In this document: positions 1 to 6,977 of the stretch, one piece after another
Numbering within the stretch: the stretch's first letter is position 1
Layout of the letters: every line of letters starts with the position of its first letter
IMG/VR virus record: IMGVR_UViG_3300030085_001744
Span: 565 to 27,410 of that record
Length of the DNA: 26,846 bases
Direction: 5' to 3' (one strand)
Source: a virus
The notes under the pieces: model-generated
The model's database searches: none
Told to the model about the DNA's origin: nothing
The model's input: only the letters and a program-made list of their open reading frames with translations
Position numbers and translations under genes: made by a program

Positions 1-353
1 TAATAACCAGCGGCATAAAGCGTTTTACTAGTTTCTGTCTTTGTATATACAGGTACTTGTTTTCCTTTTATGTCTTTCAGTACCGTATTAAACCCCTTGT
101 GTTTGCATGGGTAACCTAAGACTTCATCTATAGATTTCCCATACTCTACACTTTCAATGCGTTTGACAAGTTTTGGTTCTAATATCGATGAACCATATTT
201 TGTAGTAAGAGCATCAGTACTTAGGATTTCAACTCCTTCGTTTCTGATGATGACCTCAAAGTCTGAGTCATCTTTTTTTCTGATAGTACCCAACTTTACG
301 CCGGCATCTTCCAGTATCCAAAACTTGTCTTTTATAATCTCAGTTGTATACAT
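1..353 (-). CDS. Conserved-looking hypothetical protein, 3' end cut by window edge
   Basis: An open frame begins with ATG at 353-351 and runs without a stop to the window edge, giving 117 complete codons plus two bases (TA, which could be the start of a stop codon). The protein begins MYTTEIIKDKFWILEDAG and is mixed alpha/beta with no membrane segment or signal peptide. A later stretch, LGYPCKHKGF, stands out. I do not recognise the family. The ribosome site is weak (AGG about 6 nt upstream). A 10-bp hairpin and a weak promoter-like sequence lie just upstream, so it may have its own transcription start separate from the SbmA-like gene that precedes it. The long uninterrupted frame, its strand and its close spacing make it a real gene; its function is unknown. 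Confidence 0.75.
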   Translation of the reverse strand, partial: MYTTEIIKDKFWILEDAGVKLGTIRKKDDSDFEVIIRNEGVEILSTDALTTKYGSSILEPKLVKRIESVEYGKSIDEVLGYPCKHKGFNTVLKDIKGKQVPVYTKTETSKTLYAAGY

Positions 354-366
354 AGTTACCTAAAAT

Positions 367-393
367 TATTAGCACAATAATTATGTGCTAATA
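367..393 (-). other. 10-bp hairpin between the SbmA-like gene and the last gene; possible weak terminator or leader structure
   Basis: The inverted repeat TTAGCACA/TGTGCTAA plus two flanking A-T pairs forms a 10-bp stem around a 7-nt loop. On the minus strand it is followed by ATTTTA, a poor U-tract, so termination would be inefficient. It overlaps a candidate -10 element, much like the stronger terminator-promoter overlap upstream of dsbA. Confidence 0.5.
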
Positions 394-419
394 TTATTTA
401 TCCTTTCTTATTCTGTCAT
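391..419 (-). promoter_or_regulatory. Possible sigma70-type promoter for the truncated last gene
   Basis: On the minus strand ATGACA and TAATAT are separated by 17 nt. The -35 matches 5 of 6 consensus positions and the -10 matches 4 of 6. The same stretch also holds GATAAATA (395-402), one mismatch from the T4 late promoter core TATAAATA, so the site could be read as either class. It is the weakest of the promoter candidates in the window. Confidence 0.35.
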
Positions 420-460
420 TTACTGAAAATTCGTTAGAATGTAACAATAAATTGACACAG

Positions 461-1432
461 TTACTTTTCATTTATTTGACGCTCAAATTCTCTTAAACGT
501 TTATAAACACTCATTAGTTCGATAATAGTTGGCCATGCTTTTAATAGATACTGCATTGAACCTTCTACTCTACCGAATGCACGAATAATCTGTTGCATGA
601 CACCAAGTGTCACAACACCTGCCACAATAGCTGGTGCTAAGAATACATACGCACTCAAAACATTTGCTTGTAAGTATGTGATACGTCCAATATTAAAATA
701 CAAATAACGCAAATAAGATTTAAAGTGAATAGCACGAACACCTTCAAACAATTCATTGATTGTCTTTGGTCTTACAGTTTCATCATCTTCTGCGATAACA
801 AGTATCTTTCTATAAGCCGCTTCCTTTTTCTGCAAATCATATTCAACACCGACTAGTCTTAGTAACCAACCTAGTGCAATTAAGAATAATGTACCACCTA
901 CTGACCAAACAATAGCACCTGTAATCAATCCATATTGCCAATCACCAAAGAAGAAGATTGGAATACCAACTGATAATCCAAATAAGATAGGAACAAACTG
1001 AACAAGTACCATAATTGATTCAATGAAACTTGTACCAAGTCCTTCCATAATTCTTGAAAATTTAATTGTATCTTCTTGCACCCTTTGTGCGGCACCTTCA
1101 ATAGTTCTTGCTTTATCGTATACAGAATGATACCATTCTACCATTGCAGTACGCCATCTAAACAAAAAGTGTGCAGTAAAATAACTAACTGCAACTGCGA
1201 TACCAACATATATCATTGCTAGATATATAAATGATGCCAGACTTGACCAATACTCTCCGATTGTAATCGCATTTGGTTCTGCAAGTGCTTTCTGAATCAT
1301 ATCATAAAACTGACCGAACCATTCATTAATCTTAACATCGATTTCTACTTGAACCCAAAGCGATGATAAGATTATTGCTGACCCTAACCAAGCCCACAAA
1401 GCCCATTTCTTAGTTGTGAAAAATCTAAACAT
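461..1432 (-). CDS. SbmA/BacA-like peptide transporter, N-terminally short
   Basis: This 323-residue inner-membrane protein resembles SbmA/BacA, proton-driven importers of peptides such as microcins, bleomycin and host antimicrobial peptides. The family signature is clear: FRWRTAM near residue 90, then EGAAQRVQEDT at about 112-122, the FIESIMVLVQFVPILF helix, and a conserved C-terminal YKRLREFE. Several hydrophobic segments are visible (about 12-28, 66-90, 135-155, 165-200, 255-285). E. coli SbmA is about 406 residues; from memory of its sequence, this version lines up from about residue 84 onward, so the first one or two transmembrane helices are absent. The start is supported by an AGGAGG site about 6 nt upstream, which overlaps the previous stop, so the short form is genuine. 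It ends the operon begun by the 5' nuclease. Its role in infection is unknown; peptide uptake or membrane remodelling are possibilities. Confidence 0.88.
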   Translation of the reverse strand: MFRFFTTKKWALWAWLGSAIILSSLWVQVEIDVKINEWFGQFYDMIQKALAEPNAITIGEYWSSLASFIYLAMIYVGIAVAVSYFTAHFLFRWRTAMVEWYHSVYDKARTIEGAAQRVQEDTIKFSRIMEGLGTSFIESIMVLVQFVPILFGLSVGIPIFFFGDWQYGLITGAIVWSVGGTLFLIALGWLLRLVGVEYDLQKKEAAYRKILVIAEDDETVRPKTINELFEGVRAIHFKSYLRYLYFNIGRITYLQANVLSAYVFLAPAIVAGVVTLGVMQQIIRAFGRVEGSMQYLLKAWPTIIELMSVYKRLREFERQINEK

Positions 1433-1442
1433 GTTTATCCTC

Positions 1443-2477
1443 CTATGTTAGACCCCCTACCTTCAACCCATTAACACTGTAATAGTTCAAAAGATATTCT
1501 TTTATAACTAATGGGTCCTCTTCATATATACTTATACCTTTGTCTTCTATGTCTTTTTTATTCTTAATTTGCCATAATCTTACTTCATTTGTTCCTACAT
1601 TTATACCAATATCATTTTTTATTCTATTGAATACACTTTCATCATCACCGAAACACCAATCAAAAGCATCAATTAATCTTCTTTCTCTTGCTTTTGTATA
1701 ATCTTGTTCTCTACCTAAGTCACCAAAGTTACGATGCTTATGATTCCATACATCGATAAATGTTTCAAAGTCTGTATAAAATTCTTTACCTTGATAAAAG
1801 TTCTCTTTGTTTTTTAGTGCTATTTCTATCTGCCAAGAGTAATATCCATCATCTGATTTATACTTTTCTAGGAACCATTTGAACATTTCATCTCCTAGTA
1901 TTTGTTGTATACGTTCTTGTTCTAAATTCTTTCTATTAAGCCAACGTCTTAAAAACATACGTAATGTAAGAATTTGAGTATTCTTTAAAGGATATAGATA
2001 AAGACTATTCATGCCTTTAAGTTGTTCATAATCTCTTAATATATAATGAGTACGTAAAACTAAATTAGATTGTTCTCTATTGTTAGCAATAACTGAATGC
2101 TTTTCATCGTCAGATACAGGAGCGACATCTACGCCATTCTTAAGAAGGTCGCATTCTTTTCTATAATATCTTAGTAATTTTAAGTTTGATGCAAACTGAT
2201 GTACATCATGATTATCTGTTAACCCATCATATAACATGTAAGGTTTTGTATAATCAAAAATGTTAGGTTGTGTGTATTGATTGAAGAAACTATCTTCAAC
2301 ACCGTAGTTTGCAGTTCCTTCTTCACCGGATGTCCAATCTACATTAGATTGTGCATTAACAATACTTGCTATAGTTTCAGCAAGTTTCTCTCCGCCTGTA
2401 CCACCAGAATATTCTATGTGATATAAATTTGACCAATCGTAACCGTTGAGAGTTATAGAGTCTGTAGTATTCGCCAT
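1443..2477 (-). CDS. Hypothetical protein, 344 aa
   Basis: I do not recognise this protein. It is soluble, rich in aromatic and charged residues, with no signal peptide or membrane segment. The N-terminal stretch LYHIEYSGGTGGEKLAETIA has a glycine-rich turn between a strand and a helix that loosely recalls a nucleotide- or PAPS-binding loop, but it lacks a proper GxxxxGK[ST] Walker A. The middle is mostly predicted helix, with a basic segment near residues 175-190. It overlaps the preceding phosphomannomutase-like gene by 25 nt. The ATG is preceded by GGAAAG at normal spacing, and its stop sits inside the ribosome site of the SbmA-like gene, so translation is probably coupled. Its neighbours suggest sugar or surface chemistry, but that is only context. 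Confidence 0.8.
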   Translation of the reverse strand: MANTTDSITLNGYDWSNLYHIEYSGGTGGEKLAETIASIVNAQSNVDWTSGEEGTANYGVEDSFFNQYTQPNIFDYTKPYMLYDGLTDNHDVHQFASNLKLLRYYRKECDLLKNGVDVAPVSDDEKHSVIANNREQSNLVLRTHYILRDYEQLKGMNSLYLYPLKNTQILTLRMFLRRWLNRKNLEQERIQQILGDEMFKWFLEKYKSDDGYYSWQIEIALKNKENFYQGKEFYTDFETFIDVWNHKHRNFGDLGREQDYTKARERRLIDAFDWCFGDDESVFNRIKNDIGINVGTNEVRLWQIKNKKDIEDKGISIYEEDPLVIKEYLLNYYSVNGLKVGGLT

Positions 2478-3163
2478 GTTTCTTTCCAGTCCTCGACATG
2501 ATAAACTACACCATTTTCTCTTTGTCTCACTGCGTAGGCGATATCAAAATCATTTCCACCTTGTTGACATTTATCACCAAAGAAAACTATTTCTGCATCT
2601 GAGATAAAATCATCAAGTATTTGTTGTTTGCCTTTTCCTATAGGCATAATGTCCATACCAGTTTCACCTGCTACTTGGGCAACAACATTATACTCTTTAG
2701 AAAAGTTATTATTAAATTGTTTTGCTATATCAAATCTATCGTTGTTTGCTAAATCATACTCAACATATTTTTTACGTTGTTCTGTGTTTGCATTTCTACC
2801 AACAATACTATAGTTTAGTAAGCCAGGTCTTTCATCAAAATGTTTACCTGTCTTTGGTTCAAACGTGTGATGTATGAGTGTAGTTTCTAAAAAGTGCCAT
2901 GGGAGTTGTTCAAGTTTCCAATCATTATTATAAATGTTTACACCCTTTTCCCATACTGAATTGCCACTGCAATTATAAACACGTTGTACTTCTGCAAAAA
3001 CATCTTTGCCTATTTGTTCTACTGTCTTTGGAGCATCACTTCCTGTAGCAAGATACACAGGGTTCTCGCTATTGAATTTAAGAAACCATTTCTTAAATTC
3101 TGGATCCATTAGACCTCTACTAGGTGTCAGTGTTCCATCAACATCGAATATATAATATCTCAT
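2453..3163 (-). CDS. Phosphomannomutase-like HAD-family enzyme (eukaryotic/alpha-PMM type)
   Basis: This 236-residue HAD-fold enzyme opens with FDVDGTLTP, giving nucleophile Asp7 and acid/base Asp9. It continues with TGSDAPK (motif II-like), the substrate-cap strand RPGLLNYSIVGRNA, and the C-terminal metal site FFGDKCQQGGNDFDIA. The RPGLLNxSxxGR and FFGDKxxxGGND signatures are typical of eukaryotic-type phosphomannomutase (mannose-6-phosphate to mannose-1-phosphate), whose usual length is about 245 residues. The assignment is therefore to PMM rather than a generic HAD phosphatase. Its product would feed GDP-mannose for glycosylation. It overlaps the methyltransferase gene before it by 4 nt (ATGA) and the next gene by 25 nt. 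A glycosyltransferase lies elsewhere in the window, but no mannose-1-phosphate guanylyltransferase is visible. Sugar-phosphate specificity is not proven. Confidence 0.8.
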   Translation of the reverse strand: MRYYIFDVDGTLTPSRGLMDPEFKKWFLKFNSENPVYLATGSDAPKTVEQIGKDVFAEVQRVYNCSGNSVWEKGVNIYNNDWKLEQLPWHFLETTLIHHTFEPKTGKHFDERPGLLNYSIVGRNANTEQRKKYVEYDLANNDRFDIAKQFNNNFSKEYNVVAQVAGETGMDIMPIGKGKQQILDDFISDAEIVFFGDKCQQGGNDFDIAYAVRQRENGVVYHVEDWKETWRILQTL

Positions 3164-3816
3164 GATTTTAATACTATGCTTTTCTGTTTTTGTAATACAT
3201 ACCAGTCATATGTTTCAGTAAAAGTTTTATTACCCTGTTTTAAATCTTTCAAAACTATTTCGTCATAACCTTTTAACTCAAATCCTGCTCTTTGAAATAA
3301 ACTTTTATACATTGGATAACCCATGATGCTATAGTGATTCTTCCAATGTTCTAATCCACGTTCACTATTTTTAAGTCTTTCTATACTAGGTTGTGGCATT
3401 TCTACGTATAACCAACCACCAACTTTAAGCATTTTATTTAATTGATAGATTGTATAAAAAGGAAATGGAGAATGTTCTAGTACATGTCGCATCCACACTG
3501 CATCAAATTCTTCATTGAAACCTGTAAAATTGAAATCTAATTTATGTACCTTGAAACCATCTGCTTCACATTTTTCTACATCTTCCTTATCTAGTGTAAG
3601 ACCTTCAACATTTGTAAAGCCTAGTTCTCTCATTTTTCTCATGGCGTAACCAGCACCACAACCTAAATCTAATATCCTCATATTAGTTCTAAGTAACTGT
3701 AAAAAGCCTGGTAACATGGCATCAGTAACTTGTGATGTTAAAACACTATCAGGTTCGTGATATACCTCACTTAACAAGTCAGTGTAAAACGCATCAAAGT
3801 CTTTCCATTTATTCAT
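3160..3816 (-). CDS. Class I SAM-dependent methyltransferase
   Basis: This 218-residue protein has a Rossmann-type methyltransferase core: motif I ILDLGCGAGY at residues 48-57 binds S-adenosylmethionine, followed by an acidic residue after EGLTLD, and FDAVWMRHVLEH at about 104-115 corresponds to the motif of Methyltransf_11-type enzymes. A later LKVGGWLYVEMP matches the strand-5 region. The substrate cannot be read from the sequence; such enzymes act on sugars, small molecules, lipids or proteins, and it lacks the NPPY motif of DNA adenine methylases. It begins inside the last 8 nt of the 5' nuclease gene and ends by a 4-nt overlap with the phosphomannomutase-like gene, so the two are probably translationally coupled. 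Sugar methylation fits the neighbours but is a guess. Confidence 0.85.
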   Translation of the reverse strand: MNKWKDFDAFYTDLLSEVYHEPDSVLTSQVTDAMLPGFLQLLRTNMRILDLGCGAGYAMRKMRELGFTNVEGLTLDKEDVEKCEADGFKVHKLDFNFTGFNEEFDAVWMRHVLEHSPFPFYTIYQLNKMLKVGGWLYVEMPQPSIERLKNSERGLEHWKNHYSIMGYPMYKSLFQRAGFELKGYDEIVLKDLKQGNKTFTETYDWYVLQKQKSIVLKS

Positions 3817-4810
3817 GAGGATATGCTCTGTTTAGAATAGCCGCCATTTCATCTGGTGCTTTAGATAGATTTTGTAAGTCCCATTCACCGCACCATTTTA
3901 GAAAGTTGATACCTACACCTGGAACTTTCTTAGGCTTACTTGCATCTGCAATCGTTTGAACAAAGTCTACCTTTAGTTCTGTAGGCTGTGCATGTAAGTC
4001 AATCAAAATTTTATTACGTTCATAATCTTCACGTACTGTATGTTCATCACCGTTATGGTCTGTCCATCGTTGTAGCATAAAGTTATTCCAGTTGAAGCCA
4101 CCTGTTGCTTGGTCTTCAAATGCTTCAATCATACCAATTTTATTTTTAGTGCCTTTCTTTCTAGCACCTGGATATGCTGAAAAGATGTTATCACTTGTAT
4201 CACCACGAATACATTTCTCAAACAATAACCACTGAGGGTCTGGAGCAGGCATAACTTCTTTTGTCTTTTTATCTTTCATAGGTGTCATGTTCTTATCATC
4301 TTTAAAGAAACCATCTTTAGTAATGATACGATTTTGTACACCATCATAAATCTTTACGTTGTCTTGAATTAGTTGTAGATAATCACTGTCACTTGAAATA
4401 ACAATGTGTTCATCATTAGGATGTGATTCAATAAACATAGCAATCATATCATCTGCTTCTGCTTGTTTATTGTGTAGCAATGTTACATTAGTTTTCTTAT
4501 CTAAAAATTCAACCATGCTATCATAAGCATCAAACATGATTTGATTTTCTTCTTGTTCTCTAACTGATAATTGCTCACGTGCATCTTTACGATTGCGTTT
4601 GTAAGGCTCGTAGAAATCTTTACGCCATGAACGACCTTCTAAACAAAATACTGCATGGTCGGCATTGAATTTATTATAACACATTTTCACACTATTCATC
4701 ATAATATGAAAAGCCATGCCAATACGCATATCGACATTTGAGCCACGCATTGCTACGTGTTTTGCTCTGTGATACATGTTGAAACTATCAACAAGGATGA
4801 AAGTAGCCAT
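3809..4810 (-). CDS. rnh: 5'-3' exonuclease / flap nuclease, T4 RNase H type
   Basis: This 333-residue protein resembles T4 RNase H and the FEN-1/5'-nuclease superfamily, which removes RNA primers and 5' flaps during lagging-strand synthesis. Metal-binding carboxylates are visible in order: Asp8 (LVDSFN), Glu118-Ala-Asp120-Asp121, Asp141-Ser-Asp143 (ISSDSDYLQL), and Asp204/Asp207 in RGDTSDNI, which begins the helix-hairpin-helix region. A second GVGINF turn occurs near the C-terminus. The lysine-rich loop after residue 160 fits the helical arch area. T4 RNase H is about 305 residues, so the size is right. The gene has its own near-consensus promoter with an extended -10 immediately upstream and an AGAGG ribosome site. 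It works with the polymerase and clamp encoded further upstream. Confidence 0.92.
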   Translation of the reverse strand: MATFILVDSFNMYHRAKHVAMRGSNVDMRIGMAFHIMMNSVKMCYNKFNADHAVFCLEGRSWRKDFYEPYKRNRKDAREQLSVREQEENQIMFDAYDSMVEFLDKKTNVTLLHNKQAEADDMIAMFIESHPNDEHIVISSDSDYLQLIQDNVKIYDGVQNRIITKDGFFKDDKNMTPMKDKKTKEVMPAPDPQWLLFEKCIRGDTSDNIFSAYPGARKKGTKNKIGMIEAFEDQATGGFNWNNFMLQRWTDHNGDEHTVREDYERNKILIDLHAQPTELKVDFVQTIADASKPKKVPGVGINFLKWCGEWDLQNLSKAPDEMAAILNRAYPHE

Positions 4811-4839
4811 TATTACCTCTTTAAGTTATATACGTACTT

Positions 4840-4868
4840 AATGTAACACAGTTTACTGGAAATGTCAA
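4840..4868 (-). promoter_or_regulatory. Sigma70-type promoter upstream of the 5' nuclease gene
   Basis: On the minus strand TTGACA is followed after 17 nt by TACATT, preceded by TG at the extended -10 position (TGTTACATT). The -35 overlaps the stop of the 154-residue gene. A 6-bp inverted repeat TTAAGT/ACTTAA (4821-4841) lies right after the -10, so the transcript could start with a small hairpin. Confidence 0.7.
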
Positions 4869-5329
4869 GAGTATTCAGCGGTATCGTCACCAGTTTTTAA
4901 TCGCTGAACAATAAGTCCTTCTTTACTTTTAGTATCAACACTTTTTGCAACGCCTTCTTCGTCTTCAAGACCTTCCATTACAATGTTTTTACATAAGTCA
5001 TTGAACCAATTGTCTACGATTTTATCTGGCTCTGTGCCTTCGTATCCTGAGTTCGCAAGATATTCAACAAATTCTTCATTGAAATCTAATTCAAAGAAAC
5101 CCGAACCAGGCTTATCTTTGTCAAGTTCCATCTTAAGAACTTTGACCCAAGGTTCGCCTTTGATAGTTGCTAGTTTTTTATCATGTTCGATTTTAGATAT
5201 GTGTCCGTATTTAAAGTCTAGTTCGACCATACGTTTTTGCATAGCTTTATCGTCACTGATTTTTCTAGCATCTGCTCTTTCGTTTTCTTCACTTGTCTTG
5301 AACCATGTACTAGGTTTTAAAATATCCAT
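4865..5329 (-). CDS. Hypothetical protein, 154 aa
   Basis: I do not recognise this family. The protein is small, acidic and soluble: MDILKPSTWFKTSEEN at the start, a Lys/Asp-rich helical region to about residue 55, a central strand-rich part (WVKVLKMELD, GSGFFELDF), then helices around WFNDLCKNIVMEGLEDEEG. There is no cysteine cluster, signal peptide or membrane segment. The start has AAAGGA at good spacing. It is the last gene before the promoter of the 5' nuclease, 10 nt after the rhodanese gene. Its position beside replication genes would fit an accessory replication or transcription protein, but no motif supports a particular one. Confidence 0.75.
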   Translation of the reverse strand: MDILKPSTWFKTSEENERADARKISDDKAMQKRMVELDFKYGHISKIEHDKKLATIKGEPWVKVLKMELDKDKPGSGFFELDFNEEFVEYLANSGYEGTEPDKIVDNWFNDLCKNIVMEGLEDEEGVAKSVDTKSKEGLIVQRLKTGDDTAEYS

Positions 5330-5339
5330 TTTATTCCTT

Positions 5340-5687
5340 TCAGTTCACTTTTAATTCTGGCACTGCTTCTACTAGTTTATCAATGCCACCTTCGATATAA
5401 ATCATATTTTTATATCCATTATTTTTAATGTACTTTGTTACTTGTTCTGCTCTTGTACCATCTTGGCAAAGCATTAAACAAATAATATAAGTAGGAGCCA
5501 TGTCTATCTGGTCAGGTATCTCGTACATTGAAATATTAAATGTACCTTTAACAATACCTTTCTCAGTTCGTTCTTCTGGCTCTCGTATATCAACAAGCAT
5601 ATATTCTTGTTTATCATACCATTCATTTACGAATTCTTCTACTGTAATAGATAGACTATCATCGTTTGTTTTATAAAACTCACTCAT
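5340..5687 (-). CDS. Single-domain rhodanese-like protein
   Basis: This 115-residue protein is a complete single rhodanese domain of the kind that carries sulfur as a cysteine persulfide. The family landmarks are present: LVDIREPEE near residues 31-39, the strand before the active loop (YIICLML), and the catalytic loop CQDGTR at 74-79, which matches C-x-x-G-x-R with Cys74 as nucleophile. The tail YIEGGIDKLVEAVPEL corresponds to the usual GG-[IL]-x-x-W region, with Lys in place of Trp. The gene follows metK by 3 nt, its AGGATG ribosome site overlapping the metK stop. Sulfur transfer to a thiolated base, iron-sulfur upkeep for QueE, or methionine-related sulfur chemistry are all possible; the sequence does not distinguish them. 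Confidence 0.88.
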   Translation of the reverse strand: MSEFYKTNDDSLSITVEEFVNEWYDKQEYMLVDIREPEERTEKGIVKGTFNISMYEIPDQIDMAPTYIICLMLCQDGTRAEQVTKYIKNNGYKNMIYIEGGIDKLVEAVPELKVN

Positions 5688-5690
5688 TGT

Positions 5691-6839
5691 CTAACATCCT
5701 TCATTAATCTCTTTTTCCCATTCATCAGCATCAGCGAATTTTCGTTCCCAACCGATTTGTTCCCATGGAACATTCTTATCACCAAAGTGACCAAATATAC
5801 AGTTCTCACTATAGTTATGGAAATCAAACAGTTTAAATCTATCAATAATTCCTTTAGGTGTTAAGTCGATATTATCTCTAACAAACTTGTGAATTGAACG
5901 ATTATGTCCATTACTATCAATGTAAATACTTGTAGGTTCTTTTACACCAATAGCATATGACAACTGTACATTGCACCAATCTGCCATATCATCTGCTACA
6001 ATATTCTTTGCTAACCATCTTGCCATGTAAGCCGCTGACCTATCTACTTTGGTAGGATCTTTTCCGCTAAAAGCGCCACCACCGTGAGGAGCAAAACCAC
6101 CATAGGTATCCACGATAATTTTGCGTCCGGTGAGTCCTGTGTCACCATCAGGGCCACCAATAAGAAACTTACCAGTAGGGTTAAAATGATATACAGTATC
6201 TTTGTCAACTAAATCTCCTAACACTTCTTCTACTGCCGTGTTGATAGGCATTCTAATACTATGTTCCATACCTTCTGTATGTTGACATGATACAACTACC
6301 TGGTCTACACGTTTTACTTTACCGCCTTCATACTGAACACTGACTTGTGATTTAGAGTCAGGCTGTATGTATTTATAGCCTTCATCTACACGTAGACTTT
6401 TTAGTTTCTTTAGAATTTCATGTGAATAATGTATGGGTGCAGGCATCATGCTTGGAGTATCATTAGATGCATATCCAAACATAATACCTTGGTCACCCGC
6501 CCCAAAGTCATCAGTACCTAAACCGATGTCACCACTTTGTTTATGAATTTTTTGTACAACTTCTAAGTCTTTCCAGTGAAAGCCAGATTGTTCATATCCA
6601 ATTTCTTTAACTTTATCTCTAACGATTTGCTCTACTTCTTCTGTAGAAACGTTAAAGTTTTTTACTTCGCCCGCCAACGTTACATAGTTGGTAGTTACAA
6701 GTGTCTCTATCGCTACACGTGTAGTTTCATCACCGTTCTTAAGTCCGGCATCAACTAGTGCATCACTAATCTGATCCGCTACTTTATCTGGGTGACCGTC
6801 ACTAACACTTTCGCTAGTAAAAATATAATCGTTCATCAT
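5691..6839 (-). CDS. metK: S-adenosylmethionine synthetase
   Basis: This full-length MetK (382 residues; E. coli has 384) makes S-adenosylmethionine from ATP and methionine in the cytoplasm. Family signatures are intact: TSESVSDGHPDK at the start with His16, GAGDQGIMFGYA near residue 120, HFNPTGKFLIGGPDGDTGLTGRK near 220, and the phosphate-binding GGGAFSGKDPTKVDRS near 255. The C-terminal half (SYAIGVKEPTS) is also normal, so the enzyme is probably active. Two adjacent ATGs are possible starts; an AAGGATAAGGAT ribosome site precedes both. The gene is cotranscribed with folE and queE. QueE is a radical SAM enzyme and the phage also carries a methyltransferase, a methylase-like protein and a second radical SAM protein, so a SAM supply makes sense. 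A complete metK is unusual in a phage. Confidence 0.96.
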   Translation of the reverse strand: MMNDYIFTSESVSDGHPDKVADQISDALVDAGLKNGDETTRVAIETLVTTNYVTLAGEVKNFNVSTEEVEQIVRDKVKEIGYEQSGFHWKDLEVVQKIHKQSGDIGLGTDDFGAGDQGIMFGYASNDTPSMMPAPIHYSHEILKKLKSLRVDEGYKYIQPDSKSQVSVQYEGGKVKRVDQVVVSCQHTEGMEHSIRMPINTAVEEVLGDLVDKDTVYHFNPTGKFLIGGPDGDTGLTGRKIIVDTYGGFAPHGGGAFSGKDPTKVDRSAAYMARWLAKNIVADDMADWCNVQLSYAIGVKEPTSIYIDSNGHNRSIHKFVRDNIDLTPKGIIDRFKLFDFHNYSENCIFGHFGDKNVPWEQIGWERKFADADEWEKEINEGC

Positions 6840-6854
6840 AAGTTATCCTTATCC

Positions 6855-6977
6855 TTAATATCCGGCTTCCCGAATTCGTTTTTCTAAATCGTTATGGTTA
6901 ATATCTTTTTTCATAACGTCCTCTAAATGTTCATTTGTATAACGTGATGCAGTTCCATCATCAAGTACCCCAGGCAT
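6855..6977 (-). CDS. Possible small protein, 40 aa, between queE and metK
   Basis: This short frame starts with ATG at 6977-6975 inside the last 17 nt of queE and ends just before metK. The product (MPGVLDDGTASRYTN then a charged helix ending KRIREAGY) is acidic/basic and helical. It fills nearly all of a gap of about 104 nt in a genome where other gaps are shorter, which favours a real gene. The ribosome site is weak (CGGAA). The frame is open further upstream inside queE, but that part encodes an antisense-like hydrophobic string and is a shadow. I do not recognise it. Confidence 0.4.
   Translation of the reverse strand: MPGVLDDGTASRYTNEHLEDVMKKDINHNDLEKRIREAGY

Noticed and set aside
6370-6377. 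Exact late-promoter-like TATAAATA on the minus strand inside metK
   Set aside because: It encodes conserved-looking residues (GYKYIQ) in the middle of metK, with no gene start downstream for hundreds of bases.
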